Of a stretch of 64,000 nt of DNA, positions 42,115-50,080 are shown piece by piece. The translations under genes were made by a program, and so were the position numbers. The notes under the pieces were generated by a model, which was not told the DNA's origin, ran no database searches, and saw only the letters and a program-made list of their open reading frames with translations. The stretch's first letter is position 1. Every line of letters begins with the position of its first letter. The DNA is from Bacteroidota bacterium (GTDB taxonomy: Bacteria > Bacteroidota > Bacteroidia > 2-12-FULL-35-15), in assembly GCA_025963725.1 (NCBI GenBank), contig JAOQAE010000002.1:62001-126000 (forward strand), given 5' to 3'.

Positions 42115-42408
42115 GCTGTTCACCACGGATTACACGGATTGCACAGAGCAGTGCTTGTCACCCGCCCACTTTCTCGACTTCGCTCGAAATGACAACGCAC
42201 GCTGCTTGTCATTCTGAGCGGAACGGAGTGAAGTCGAAGAATCTTCTTAATCGAATTTTATAGCGTCAGTTCGAGTAGCGAGGTACGAGTGTATCGAGAA
42301 CAAGCTTACGCACTTCTCGATACTCTCCCTTCGGTCGAACTCGAAGTGACAACGCGCGCAACCCACACCGATTCGTAATTCGTAAATTCGTACAAATTCG
42401 TATCCGTA
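42115..42408. repeat. Repeat cluster after crtD
   Basis: Non-coding. Holds 42170-42193 (ending CTCGAAATGAC), 42208-42245 (GTCATTCTGAGCGGAACG to GAAGAATCTT), the 87-bp-type element at 42265-42350, and ACGAATTCGTAAATTCG-like words at 42370-42402. The cluster ends exactly where the small frame at 42409-42567 ends. Confidence 0.75.
42265..42350 (+). repeat. 87-bp inverted-repeat element, copy 2
   Basis: Begins GTCAGTTCGAGTAGCGAGG and ends CGAACTCGAAGTGAC. It is the reverse complement of the element at 19444-19530 with about eight differences by eye. Its two halves are themselves imperfect inverted repeats. Confidence 0.8.
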
Positions 42409-42567
42409 CTATTCTTCAACGGAAGTCACCTTCCATGTTTTGCTGCACATTACCGAATCGTTGTGAGAGAGCTTTGAGGAGGTACCCAGCTTGCTGGAAG
42501 TTTTTGTCTGGGAAAAGGAGATGCTTGCCAACAGGATGAAGCAAACGAAAGAGAGTGTTTTTTTTAT
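42409..42567 (-). pseudogene. Short secreted-peptide frame without ATG
   Basis: A 52-codon minus-strand frame begins at an ATA codon (42567-42565) and ends at TAG (42411-42409). It reads IKKTLSFVCFILLASISFSQ as a textbook signal peptide, then TKTSSKLG and CSKTWKVTSVEE. No ATG, GTG or TTG precedes it in frame; an in-frame TAA lies seven codons upstream. The end of the frame abuts the repeat cluster. The WKVTSVE ending resembles the start of secreted lipocalin-like domains. Either a start-codon mutation plus 3' truncation has killed a longer secreted protein gene, or a very small protein starts at ATA. I favour a gene remnant. Confidence 0.5.
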
Positions 42568-42651
42568 AGTGTTTTTAGTTTGAGTTTATCGTTAACCGTC
42601 TTTCCCGATACGTCTTCCCGAAAAGGGAAGGACACTCGAAATGACGGCAAA

Positions 42652-43719
42652 TTATTTGAACGTCACCATTACAATTTTTCCTTCCTGCGTGATCAGGCTT
42701 TCCTGCACGCCGCCAATGAAGCGGGTACCGTCGGCCTTAAAAGAGCCTAAGCCCGCCCAAACCGCATGCCCCGCGTATTGCGCGCTTTTCGGCTCGTTGA
42801 AATACGTAAGGCGCTCTTTTCCGCTCCCGTCAGGGTTCATCATCCACCAGTCGGTGCCGTGCTTTGTGCTTTCCGTGCTGCTCATCCAGCAGATCTTGTT
42901 GCCGTCGGGCCTGTAAAATCCGTGCTCGTTGTAATCCCTGTCCGTTAATTTCAGGAGGTTCCCGCCAAGTGTATCAATGGTGTAAATATGCTCATCGAGG
43001 AAGGAAGGCTGGTTGATGTTGCTGCAGAAGATCAGGCGGCTGTCGTCGGGCGAAAAGCCATACACTTCATAAAAAGCATTCGCTACAGGCTCTATCGTGC
43101 GGATGTTGCTCACCACCGGCATGCTGTCGGAAGGATTGAATTTAAAATCGGCGATCTTGATGGTCCAGAAACCCGCCTGCTGCATGGGGTTCACAATGTT
43201 GGGGCGCAGCTTGCGGTCGGTCCACACGATCTGCTTTCCATCGTGCGAAAAGCGCGGCGCTATCACGCCATGGTCGTAATCGTTGATGAGGTCCACGATC
43301 TTATAGGCTTTGGTGCCGGTGGTATTCATGATCCAGATGTCGCAGTAGGCGCCGAAGCCCGGCAGCGCATCGGTGGAGGAGCCCGGGTGCACGGCTTCTT
43401 CCACGGCCATGATGATCCAGTTGCCGGAAGGATGCCAGTAGGGCGTGCAGATGTGCTTGTTGGGAAGAAGCGCGCTGGCGCAGGTGAGGCAAAGATCGCT
43501 GCCGCCGTTTTCATCCGCGAAATGAATGTCGTAATACGAATCGGCTCCCTTCATGGAATATGCGATGCGGTTGCTGCCCGACTGGTCCCAGCATACATCG
43601 AGGCCATGCTCGCGGTAAGAAGTTACAATTACGGGGATCTCATCTGCAGGAACGGCATTATCCTTTTGGCAGGAGAAGAGCGTCAACAGGAGCAAACAGG
43701 GGAGCAGCAGTTTTTTCAT
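42652..43719 (-). CDS. WD40/TolB-like beta-propeller lipoprotein
   Basis: A 355-residue lipoprotein with signal MKKLLLPCLLLLTLFSC (lipobox Cys17). The mature part has repeated TolB-type propeller blades: CWDQSGSNRIAYSMKGADSYYDI, PYWHPSGNWIIMA, RFSHDGKQIVWTD, GFSPDDSRLIFCS and YRPDGNKICWMSS, spaced about 45-60 residues apart. Such proteins usually mediate protein contacts in the envelope. The frame opens 11 codons earlier, but the ATG at 43719 gives the lipoprotein signal. It follows the carotenoid genes on the same strand with a 38-nt gap. No enzymatic site is evident. Confidence 0.8.
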   Translation of the reverse strand: MKKLLLPCLLLLTLFSCQKDNAVPADEIPVIVTSYREHGLDVCWDQSGSNRIAYSMKGADSYYDIHFADENGGSDLCLTCASALLPNKHICTPYWHPSGNWIIMAVEEAVHPGSSTDALPGFGAYCDIWIMNTTGTKAYKIVDLINDYDHGVIAPRFSHDGKQIVWTDRKLRPNIVNPMQQAGFWTIKIADFKFNPSDSMPVVSNIRTIEPVANAFYEVYGFSPDDSRLIFCSNINQPSFLDEHIYTIDTLGGNLLKLTDRDYNEHGFYRPDGNKICWMSSTESTKHGTDWWMMNPDGSGKERLTYFNEPKSAQYAGHAVWAGLGSFKADGTRFIGGVQESLITQEGKIVMVTFK

Positions 43720-43757
43720 GCCGGATGTTTTAGTGTGAACTAAAGATAGCAATTAAT

Positions 43758-44354
43758 TCACAGCTGCACAGCAACTTTAAAGCCAAGCCCTGAAGTGCCG
43801 AGGCTCACCTTGTCCATCATCCTGTACAGCTTTTTCCCATTGCGCTTATGCACGATGTACATGCTGGTATCGAACAGGAACAGGAAGCCACCCTGCAGGA
43901 TCAGCGAGTTGCCCCAGCCCTTGAAGCGGTCGTGCTGCTTTGGCTGCGTCTTCGCCCTTTCGGTGAGGTACAGCCCGGTGGAGGAATACAGCAGGTCGAG
44001 CGCGGCATTGGCTATGTAGGTGGCTTCGGTGTTGCTTTGCCATTGCAGCGTTTTGTTCAGGTCGAGGTCGTTCTTCTCTTTCGGCAGCAGGCTGGCCACA
44101 ACGATCAATGTATTTACGCCGTTGAACATGAGGTTCATCTCATGGAAATGCCGGTCGGTGCCGTTTGTATTAAAATACAATACACCGCTGGTTGCCATGT
44201 TGGCAAGGGCCCAGCCGCCGAGCACCTTGAGCCCGCGGGAAGTTTTGCGGTTGCGTGATTTGTTGAACTCGAACAGGTCGCCGGTGGAAGGTGCCTGCGC
44301 AAAAAGTGTTAGGGAAAATGAGCAGAGAATGAAAAGCGCGCTGAGTTTTTTCAT
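43758..44354 (-). CDS. Membrane protein of unknown function in carotenoid operon
   Basis: A 198-residue protein with a signal peptide (MKKLSALFILCSFSLTLFAQ) and three or so further hydrophobic stretches (GGWALANMATSGVLYF, GVNTLIVVASLLP, SLILQGGFLFLFDTSMYIV). I recognise no family with certainty. The ATG at 44354 overlaps the stop of the lycopene cyclase gene by 4 nt (ATGA), so it is translationally coupled to carotenoid synthesis. The frame runs further upstream inside the cyclase gene, but that part lacks a family-like start. A role in membrane organisation of the carotenoid enzymes is possible; no evidence supports a specific one. Confidence 0.65.
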   Translation of the reverse strand: MKKLSALFILCSFSLTLFAQAPSTGDLFEFNKSRNRKTSRGLKVLGGWALANMATSGVLYFNTNGTDRHFHEMNLMFNGVNTLIVVASLLPKEKNDLDLNKTLQWQSNTEATYIANAALDLLYSSTGLYLTERAKTQPKQHDRFKGWGNSLILQGGFLFLFDTSMYIVHKRNGKKLYRMMDKVSLGTSGLGFKVAVQL

Positions 44355-45025
44355 GAGCGTTTCGTTTTTAAATATTCGTAAATGCCGATCACCAGCAGGA
44401 ACTGGAGCATTCCGTAAAATGCATCCTCCAGCGGTATGGTGTATATACGCAGGCCGAGATTTTCCAGATTGTCGTACACCAGCACTGTTGACGTTAACAC
44501 CCCATTTACAAGGAGGAAGGGAATGATGCATACCGTCCAGGCCAGGTAATACCTTCCCATCCAGGCTGACTTTAAAATAAACTGCTGAATGATGAGAAAG
44601 GCCGCAAGCATCACAAAGGTGAAGAGCGTATAGAACCTGTCGGTGTGAAGCGCGGCTGTAATCACCAGCAAGGCGATCAGCACAATGGAGATCAGTTTAG
44701 TGTAAGGGGCAAGCACATCCTTTTTTACAAAATAATTCATCACTTCGTAAATGAACACGCAGGAATAAGGCACAATGAAAAAGAAGAGCCATTCTTCGAG
44801 CGGCAGGCCCCAAAAAAAGATCCCGAGCGTGTATTCCGGCTTAAAGCTCCAGATGTGCATGCCGGCGAACCAGATGTCCCAGGCGATGAACACCACCGCC
44901 GAAACAAGGATCGCCGGGAAAAGCGCTTTCCATTTTTTATGAAAAGCAACCTTGTCCTCGAAGCTTTTATAAAGCGGGTAGGAGAGGGTGAAGGCAAGCA
45001 CAAGCAGGTAGGTGAACTGTTTCAT
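44351..45025 (-). CDS. Lycopene beta-cyclase, fused CrtYc-CrtYd type
   Basis: A 224-residue integral membrane protein with about six or seven helices. It contains two copies of the cyclase domain motif: PLEEWLFFF near residue 75 and PLEDAFYGML near residue 200, typical of the heterodimeric CrtYc/CrtYd cyclases fused in one chain. These enzymes form beta-ionone rings at the ends of lycopene. With the CruF-like hydratase encoded directly upstream, only one end is likely to be cyclised, giving a monocyclic product. It is separated by 3 nt from the hydratase gene and overlaps the next gene by 4 nt. Confidence 0.85.
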   Translation of the reverse strand: MKQFTYLLVLAFTLSYPLYKSFEDKVAFHKKWKALFPAILVSAVVFIAWDIWFAGMHIWSFKPEYTLGIFFWGLPLEEWLFFFIVPYSCVFIYEVMNYFVKKDVLAPYTKLISIVLIALLVITAALHTDRFYTLFTFVMLAAFLIIQQFILKSAWMGRYYLAWTVCIIPFLLVNGVLTSTVLVYDNLENLGLRIYTIPLEDAFYGMLQFLLVIGIYEYLKTKRS

Positions 45026-45028
45026 TGG

Positions 45029-45670
45029 TTACGGTTTACAGGCAAGCAGCAGCGTGAAAAATACCAGCTGGATAATATACAGCACCGGCGCCAGCCTGTT
45101 CTGCTTATGAAAATTCAATGAATGGAACAGGCAGAGAAAAGCAAACGACACGATGAACCAGGCGATGTAATTCCGCAGCGGGATGATGCCGTTGAGCCAG
45201 GACCAGAAGCCGTATGTGGGCGCGCTTTGCTCGATGAGCGCATCGAGTGCCACCAGCAGTGCCGCACCGGCAGCGCTTTTTAGAACGAGGTTCGCTTTCA
45301 GCTTACCGCTGATGGTGCCTGCGCAGTACACCAGCATAAGCCAGTTGACGCCGATCACCACGGGCACGCTCAGCAGCTGCCAGCCCAGCGCAGGGCCGTA
45401 CCAGTATGCACCGAAGATGAGCCCGCTGTACACGCCGGCGGCTTCAATAAGAAATCCGCCAAGGAGCACGCTGAGCATGAACATAAGAAAAGCGCGGTTG
45501 AACCCTTTGTGATTATAAAGCAACAGCCCCGCGCTGAGCAGCAGGTTGAACGGTGTAAGCGAAAGGAACAGCTCCCTGTACATGCTGTTGATCCCGATGA
45601 TCCCGGCAAGGTGTACAATTACGAGGGCCAGCGATGAAACGAGTACGCGCTTATTTTTTTGTTCCTGCAT
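45029..45670 (-). CDS. cruF: CruF-like carotenoid 1',2'-hydratase
   Basis: A 213-residue membrane protein of the carotenoid biosynthesis protein family that includes CruF. Seven or so hydrophobic segments are visible. The family pattern is in GGFLIEAAGVYSGLIFGAYW, then PVVIGVNWLMLVYCAG and ALIEQSAPTYGFWSW. CruF adds water to the 1',2' double bond of the psi end, giving a tertiary hydroxyl. This makes the substrate needed by CrtD. The gene overlaps the upstream unknown gene by 20 nt and precedes the cyclase by 3 nt. Confidence 0.8.
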   Translation of the reverse strand: MQEQKNKRVLVSSLALVIVHLAGIIGINSMYRELFLSLTPFNLLLSAGLLLYNHKGFNRAFLMFMLSVLLGGFLIEAAGVYSGLIFGAYWYGPALGWQLLSVPVVIGVNWLMLVYCAGTISGKLKANLVLKSAAGAALLVALDALIEQSAPTYGFWSWLNGIIPLRNYIAWFIVSFAFLCLFHSLNFHKQNRLAPVLYIIQLVFFTLLLACKP

Positions 45671-46163
45671 TGAGCTTTTTCTTTTCTTCCGCGCTGAGGG
45701 TTGCCGAAGCCAGCATGTATTCGCTGATCTTATTTTTCAGGGAAGTGTTCTTCAGCGAATCGAGGTGTGAAAGGATGTATCTTTTATCGGTATCGGCCTG
45801 CCTGTAATAGCCCAATGCTTTCGGACAGTTGGTTTGGATCGTAAAGCGAAGGAAGCGGAGCTCCACATTGGCGCTGTCGGCTGCAATGGCCTGCTCCAGC
45901 AGCTTTTTCCCGTTAGTGAACAGCTTTATCTTTTCCTGCTTGCTCTTTACATGGCTGGCCATGGAAGCGGTTATGGCGCCTTTGTAGCCGGTGATGAGAT
46001 TATCGGGAGAATTTGTTTTTGAAACTTTCGCATACAGCTCCGCGCAGGTGGCGCTGTCGGTGTTCAGCTTGTAATACGCCTTGCGCAGCTGCTCAGTGGA
46101 AATGTTTTGCGCCTGCAGGGAAGCCGATGCAAGGATAAAAAGGAAGAACAGCAGCTTTCTCAT
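45651..46163 (-). CDS. Secreted helical protein of unknown function in carotenoid operon
   Basis: A 170-residue exported protein with a signal peptide (MRKLLFFLFILASASLQAQ). The mature part is all-helical with TPR-like helix pairs (AYYKLNTDSATCAELYAKV, AADSANVELRFLRFTIQTN) and no catalytic motif. I cannot name a family. It lies between crtB (2 nt away) and cruF (20-nt overlap), so it is a fixed member of the operon. It may scaffold or be carried along by chance. Confidence 0.65.
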   Translation of the reverse strand: MRKLLFFLFILASASLQAQNISTEQLRKAYYKLNTDSATCAELYAKVSKTNSPDNLITGYKGAITASMASHVKSKQEKIKLFTNGKKLLEQAIAADSANVELRFLRFTIQTNCPKALGYYRQADTDKRYILSHLDSLKNTSLKNKISEYMLASATLSAEEKKKLNAGTKK

Positions 46164-46165
46164 TT

Positions 46166-46999
46166 TCAGATCATGTTAAGGCTGTGCTTCAGGTAAGAGC
46201 CGATGAACAGCATGTATTTCTTCGAATCGGGAATGCGGATCCGGCTTTCGATCACTTTTTCGGGGGCTGTGCGCTGGATCTTTTTAAACAGCGAAATGTA
46301 ATAGATATACGCGAGGTACACGCCGAGCCTTGCCTTGCGGGGCAGCTTCTTAATGCCTCTCAGGCCGGCATCGAAATCTTTCTGTATGTCGGCTTCTATC
46401 TCTTTCTTAACTTCAGCATTGAAATTCATTGGGTCGAAGCCCGGAAAATACGAGCGGCCAAGCGTATGCACATCCGCTTTCAGGTCGCGCAGGAAATTGA
46501 TCTTCTGGAATGCGGAGCCTAATTTCATCGCATCGGGCTTCAGCTCCAGGTATTGCTTTTCATCGCCTTCCACAAAAATTTTCAGGCACATCAGTCCCAC
46601 CACTTCCGCCGATCCTAAAATATATTCCTCGTAACCCTCTTTGCTGTAATTTGTTTTGTCGAGGTCCATTTCCATGCTCCGCAGGAATGTATTGATGAGC
46701 TCCAGATCGATATGGTATTTATTCACGGTGTCCTGGAAGCAATGCAGGATCGGGTTCAGGCTGATCCCGTCGCGGATCGCATCGTGCGTATCTTTCGTAA
46801 ATCGTGCAAGCAGCTCCTTTTTATCGGCATTGTGGAAGGTATCCACGATCTCGTCCGCAAAGCGCACAAAGCCGTAAATGGCATGGATGGGCATGATGAA
46901 ATCCTTGTGCAGCAGGCTCACTCCCAGTGAAAACGAGGTGCTGTAGCTGGTGGTGACCAGCTTGCTGCAATTGTAGGATACGTTGTTGTATAATTCCAT
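46166..46999 (-). CDS. crtB: Phytoene synthase
   Basis: A 277-residue squalene/phytoene synthase family enzyme. The two Mg-diphosphate binding motifs are RFADEIVDTF (DxxxD, about residue 53) and NFLRDLKAD (about residue 170). It condenses two geranylgeranyl diphosphates to phytoene, the first committed step of carotenoid formation. The ATG at 46999 (MELYNNVSYNCSKL) is preferred to an earlier in-frame start because the family begins there. It heads the crtB, unknown, cruF, cyclase, unknown series on the minus strand. Confidence 0.92.
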   Translation of the reverse strand: MELYNNVSYNCSKLVTTSYSTSFSLGVSLLHKDFIMPIHAIYGFVRFADEIVDTFHNADKKELLARFTKDTHDAIRDGISLNPILHCFQDTVNKYHIDLELINTFLRSMEMDLDKTNYSKEGYEEYILGSAEVVGLMCLKIFVEGDEKQYLELKPDAMKLGSAFQKINFLRDLKADVHTLGRSYFPGFDPMNFNAEVKKEIEADIQKDFDAGLRGIKKLPRKARLGVYLAYIYYISLFKKIQRTAPEKVIESRIRIPDSKKYMLFIGSYLKHSLNMI

Positions 47000-47030
47000 G
47001 TTTTGAGGTACAGATAACGGATCTGTGTTT

Positions 47031-47085
47031 GTTAACACACCCCTAACCCCTCTCCAGAGGGGAATTGATCCTGCACTATTTTAAA
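47031..47085. repeat. Element with TTGATCCTGC core
   Basis: CACACCCCTAACCCCTCTCC, then AGAGGGGAATTGATCCTGCAC. It is the uninterrupted form of the element at 19594-19660. It lies between crtB and crtI. Confidence 0.65.
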
Positions 47086-47137
47086 CTTTGAGCTTTTATT
47101 CAAAACTTTAATCATCCTTTTAACCGTCTACGAACTC

Positions 47138-48625
47138 CTACCTCCCAAACTTCTTCACCACTTCCTTCGCCGCCACCAGCCCCGAAATAATGCTCGGCGG
47201 TACACCCGGCCCGGGAACGGTAAGCTGGCCGGCATAATACAGGTTGCTTATTTTTTTATTCTTCAGGCTGGGCTTTAAAATAGCCGTTTGCCGCAATGTG
47301 TTGGCAAGCCCGTATGCATTGCCGCCAAAAGAATTGTAATCCTTTTTAAAATCGTTGATCGCATAGCTTTTCTTAACGATCACATGTTGTTTGATCTGCT
47401 GCCCCGTTAAATGTTCGAGGCGGTCCATCATAATGTTAAAATATTTTTCGCGGATCTCCTCCGTGTCCTCAATGTTTACAGCTATGGGGATTAAAAGTAC
47501 TAAATTTTCCATTCCCTCCGGAGCTACTGTTTTATCTGTTTTGGAGGCGCAGGTGGAGTAGAAGAGGGGATTTTGAGGCCATTGCGGACGGTCATAGATC
47601 TCCTCGGCATGCTGGTCGAAAGGCGCGTCGAAAAATAAATTATGATGCTCCAGGCCTTCTATCTTTTTATCGATGCCCACATAATACATCAGGCAGGAAG
47701 GCGCCATTTTGCGCGACTTCCAGTAGGCTTCGGAATAATTCCGGTATTGCTCTTCCAGTAAATTCTGTTCTATGTGATGGTAATCTGCCGCGCCGATGAT
47801 CACATCTGCGCTGTATGTTTTTCCGTTGGAGATCACGCTTACCGCTTTGTTGTCTTTCACATGGATGCGCTCTACGGCTTCATTCGTAAGGATCTTCACG
47901 CCCTGCTGCTTTGCCACAGCTACCATGGCATCCACGATCACCGACATGCCGCCCATCGGGTACCAGGTGCCGAGCACAATATCGGCATAGTTCATCATGC
48001 TGTACAATGCCGGCGTTTCATTGGGCTTTGCGCCGAGGAACAGCACCGGGAACTCGAGGAGCTGCACCAGCTTTTCATTCTTAAAGTGTTTCCGGATGTA
48101 CTTGCTGATGGATTTGAAAAGGTCCATGCGCAGCGCAGCGTTAAGGATGCGGAAATCCATGAATTCGAGAATGGAGAGGCTGGGCTTGTGCACAAAGTCC
48201 GACATGCTCACATGGTATTTGTATTCGGCATCCGCGAGAAACTTCTTCAGCTGCGCGCTGCTGCCGGGCTCATGCTTTTCGAACAGTGCATAAAATTCGT
48301 TGAGGTTGGCGGGAACGCGGAATACATCGTTTTTCCCGAAGAACACCGCGTAGGAAGGGTCGAGCCTGATGAGCTCATACTGCTGCGCTACAGTGGTGTT
48401 GAATTCTTTGAAGTATGCCTCGAACACATCAGGCATCCAGTACCAGCTGGGGCCCATATCGAAGGTAAAGCCACCTATCTCCAGCTTCCTTGCCCTGCCG
48501 CCAATTTCGGCGTTCTTTTCGAGCAGGGTCACATCAAAGCCTTCCTTTGCCAGCTTGCTTGCCGCGGAAAGCCCTGCAAACCCGGCACCGATCACAATTG
48601 CTTTCTTCTGGCCGGGAGGGATCAT
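47138..48625 (-). CDS. crtI: Phytoene desaturase
   Basis: A 495-residue FAD-dependent desaturase. The N-terminal loop is VIGAGFAGLSAASKLAKEGF, followed by LLEKNAEIGGRARKLE and FDMGPSWYWMPD. The C-terminal segment is LYYAGQLTVPGPGVPPSIISG, the CrtI signature. It converts phytoene to lycopene in several steps at the membrane. Its start overlaps the stop of the rpe gene by 4 nt (ATGA), so translation is coupled to a central-metabolism gene. crtB lies downstream on the same strand after a short repeat. Confidence 0.92.
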   Translation of the reverse strand: MIPPGQKKAIVIGAGFAGLSAASKLAKEGFDVTLLEKNAEIGGRARKLEIGGFTFDMGPSWYWMPDVFEAYFKEFNTTVAQQYELIRLDPSYAVFFGKNDVFRVPANLNEFYALFEKHEPGSSAQLKKFLADAEYKYHVSMSDFVHKPSLSILEFMDFRILNAALRMDLFKSISKYIRKHFKNEKLVQLLEFPVLFLGAKPNETPALYSMMNYADIVLGTWYPMGGMSVIVDAMVAVAKQQGVKILTNEAVERIHVKDNKAVSVISNGKTYSADVIIGAADYHHIEQNLLEEQYRNYSEAYWKSRKMAPSCLMYYVGIDKKIEGLEHHNLFFDAPFDQHAEEIYDRPQWPQNPLFYSTCASKTDKTVAPEGMENLVLLIPIAVNIEDTEEIREKYFNIMMDRLEHLTGQQIKQHVIVKKSYAINDFKKDYNSFGGNAYGLANTLRQTAILKPSLKNKKISNLYYAGQLTVPGPGVPPSIISGLVAAKEVVKKFGR

Positions 48626-49272
48626 ATCTTCTTTAATTCCGCGATGGCCTTTGATGGATCGGCAGCTGAGAACACGGTATTGCCGGCCACAAGCACATTC
48701 GCACCCGTATCGATCAGCTTCCTGTAGTTGTTCAGGTCAACGCCGCCGTCGATCTCGATCATTGCATTTGATTTGGTGGTGCGGATCATCTCGCGCAGCG
48801 CGCCCACTTTATGATAGGTGTTTTCAATGAATTTTTGTCCGCCGAATCCCGGGTTCACGCTCATTACGCAAACCAGGTCGATGTCGCCAAGAACATCCAG
48901 CAGCAGGTTTACCGAGGTATGCGGGTTAATGGCCACGCCTGCCTTCATTCCCAGCGCCTTGATCGCCTGGATGGTCCTGTGCAGGTGCGTGCAGGCTTCG
49001 AGGTGTACGGTGAGCACATCCGCGCCAGCGTCTTTGAATGCCTGCAGGTAGCGGTCGGGATCGTTGATCATGAGGTGCACATCCAAAGGCTTTGTCGCGT
49101 GCTTTTTGATCGCTTTCACAACAGGAAACCCGAAGGAGATGTTCGGCACAAACATGCCGTCCATAATATCAACATGGAACCAGTCGGCCTCGCTTTTATT
49201 GATCATTTCAACATCGCGCTGGATATTGGCGAAATCTGCGGATAAAATGGAAGGGGCAATGATATGGCTCAT
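48622..49272 (-). CDS. rpe: Ribulose-phosphate 3-epimerase
   Basis: A 216-residue TIM-barrel enzyme interconverting ribulose 5-phosphate and xylulose 5-phosphate in the pentose phosphate pathway. Signatures are IIAPSILSADFANI at the start, HVDIMDGMFVPNISFG (metal His and Asp), DVHLMI, and MSVNPGFGGQKF, then EIDGGV near residue 175. Length is normal. It has its own promoter box upstream and overlaps crtI by 4 nt. This makes crtI the second gene of an rpe transcript. Confidence 0.95.
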   Translation of the reverse strand: MSHIIAPSILSADFANIQRDVEMINKSEADWFHVDIMDGMFVPNISFGFPVVKAIKKHATKPLDVHLMINDPDRYLQAFKDAGADVLTVHLEACTHLHRTIQAIKALGMKAGVAINPHTSVNLLLDVLGDIDLVCVMSVNPGFGGQKFIENTYHKVGALREMIRTTKSNAMIEIDGGVDLNNYRKLIDTGANVLVAGNTVFSAADPSKAIAELKKI

Positions 49273-49318
49273 TAGAATTGTTGAATTTTAGAATTATTAT
49301 TTGTTGAATCAAGAGCCG

Positions 49319-49326
49319 CAAAGGTA
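49319..49326 (-). promoter_or_regulatory. -7 box TACCTTTG upstream of rpe
   Basis: Exact TAnnTTTG; start expected near 49313, about 40 nt before the rpe ATG. It would also express crtI. Confidence 0.5.
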
Positions 49327-49354
49327 CGAAAAAAGCAGGGAGAACCAATTCTGA

Positions 49355-49957
49355 TCACTCCCGTTCAACTGTGAGGATCTCTTGATTGTTGAACATTTCC
49401 AGCAGCTGCGGCTTAAAAACAGCCTGTGCGGTATCGTTATATTCCATCGCTTTCAGTTCGCTGAATCCACTCTGCATGTCACTTGTGTATTGGTTCACCA
49501 GCAGAAAGACCGTATCATCCGCCACGCGCTCCACCTTGTAGGTGGTGTAAATACCTGGGCCTTGTTTAACCTCGTACACATCACCAGCAAAGGGATTTTC
49601 GATGAGCTCCTTATTTTTGTGATCTGCGATGAGTCTATTGACCATGGAGCAGATAATGCCTCCGGCAATAAGAATGAGGCCGGAGAACATCCATACCGGG
49701 ATCCGGTTCCGGTTGTTCATATTACCGAATGCATGACGAAGCTCCTGCGGCATTTCTTTTTTTTCGAGCGGCAGACCGCACGATGAGCAATGGCTCTTCA
49801 CCGTTTTGCCTATAGGGAACAAAGGGATCCAGAAGATGTGCGCATACCTGTGAAAAACATAAATTGAGAGGGTGAACGGCTTTCCGCAGTTATGGCAGGT
49901 GCATTCGGAAATATCCTCTTTGGCGGTTTGTGCCTGGCGCCATCCGTAAACGATCAT
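49355..49957 (-). CDS. Zinc-ribbon membrane protein, unknown function
   Basis: A 200-residue protein. An N-terminal zinc ribbon has two Cys pairs, CTCHNCGKPF (about residue 21) and HCSSCGLPL (about residue 59). A single membrane helix follows at about 89-107 (VWMFSGLILIAGGIICSMV). The C-terminal 90 residues are a soluble strand-rich domain with VYEVKQGPGIYTTYKVERV. I know no specific function. It lies between the rpe promoter region and the rpoD terminator as a single gene. Confidence 0.7.
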   Translation of the reverse strand: MIVYGWRQAQTAKEDISECTCHNCGKPFTLSIYVFHRYAHIFWIPLFPIGKTVKSHCSSCGLPLEKKEMPQELRHAFGNMNNRNRIPVWMFSGLILIAGGIICSMVNRLIADHKNKELIENPFAGDVYEVKQGPGIYTTYKVERVADDTVFLLVNQYTSDMQSGFSELKAMEYNDTAQAVFKPQLLEMFNNQEILTVERE

Positions 49958-50013
49958 AAGGAGTAGTGTTGTGTTCTGTGGTGTAAATATAGAGAAAAAA
50001 GAAGGGAGGAAAA

Positions 50014-50056
50014 AAAAGCAAAAAAGAGAGGAAACATTTTTTTGTTTCCTCTCTTT
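50014..50056 (-). terminator. rpoD terminator
   Basis: A perfect 13-bp stem (50023-50035 with 50044-50056) with an 8-nt loop. Reading the minus strand, a T-rich run (TTTTTTGCTTTTTTTT) overlaps and follows the stem. It lies 24 nt after the rpoD stop. Confidence 0.85.
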
Positions 50057-50080
50057 AAATTTTAATCAATCACAAAGTTC

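Noticed and set aside
42409-42567. Normal small gene with ATG start
   Set aside because: No ATG, GTG or TTG exists in frame before the signal peptide; an in-frame stop lies just upstream.
42988-43743. A 251-codon plus-strand open frame
   Set aside because: It is antisense to the beta-propeller lipoprotein gene, which has a proper signal and repeated blades.
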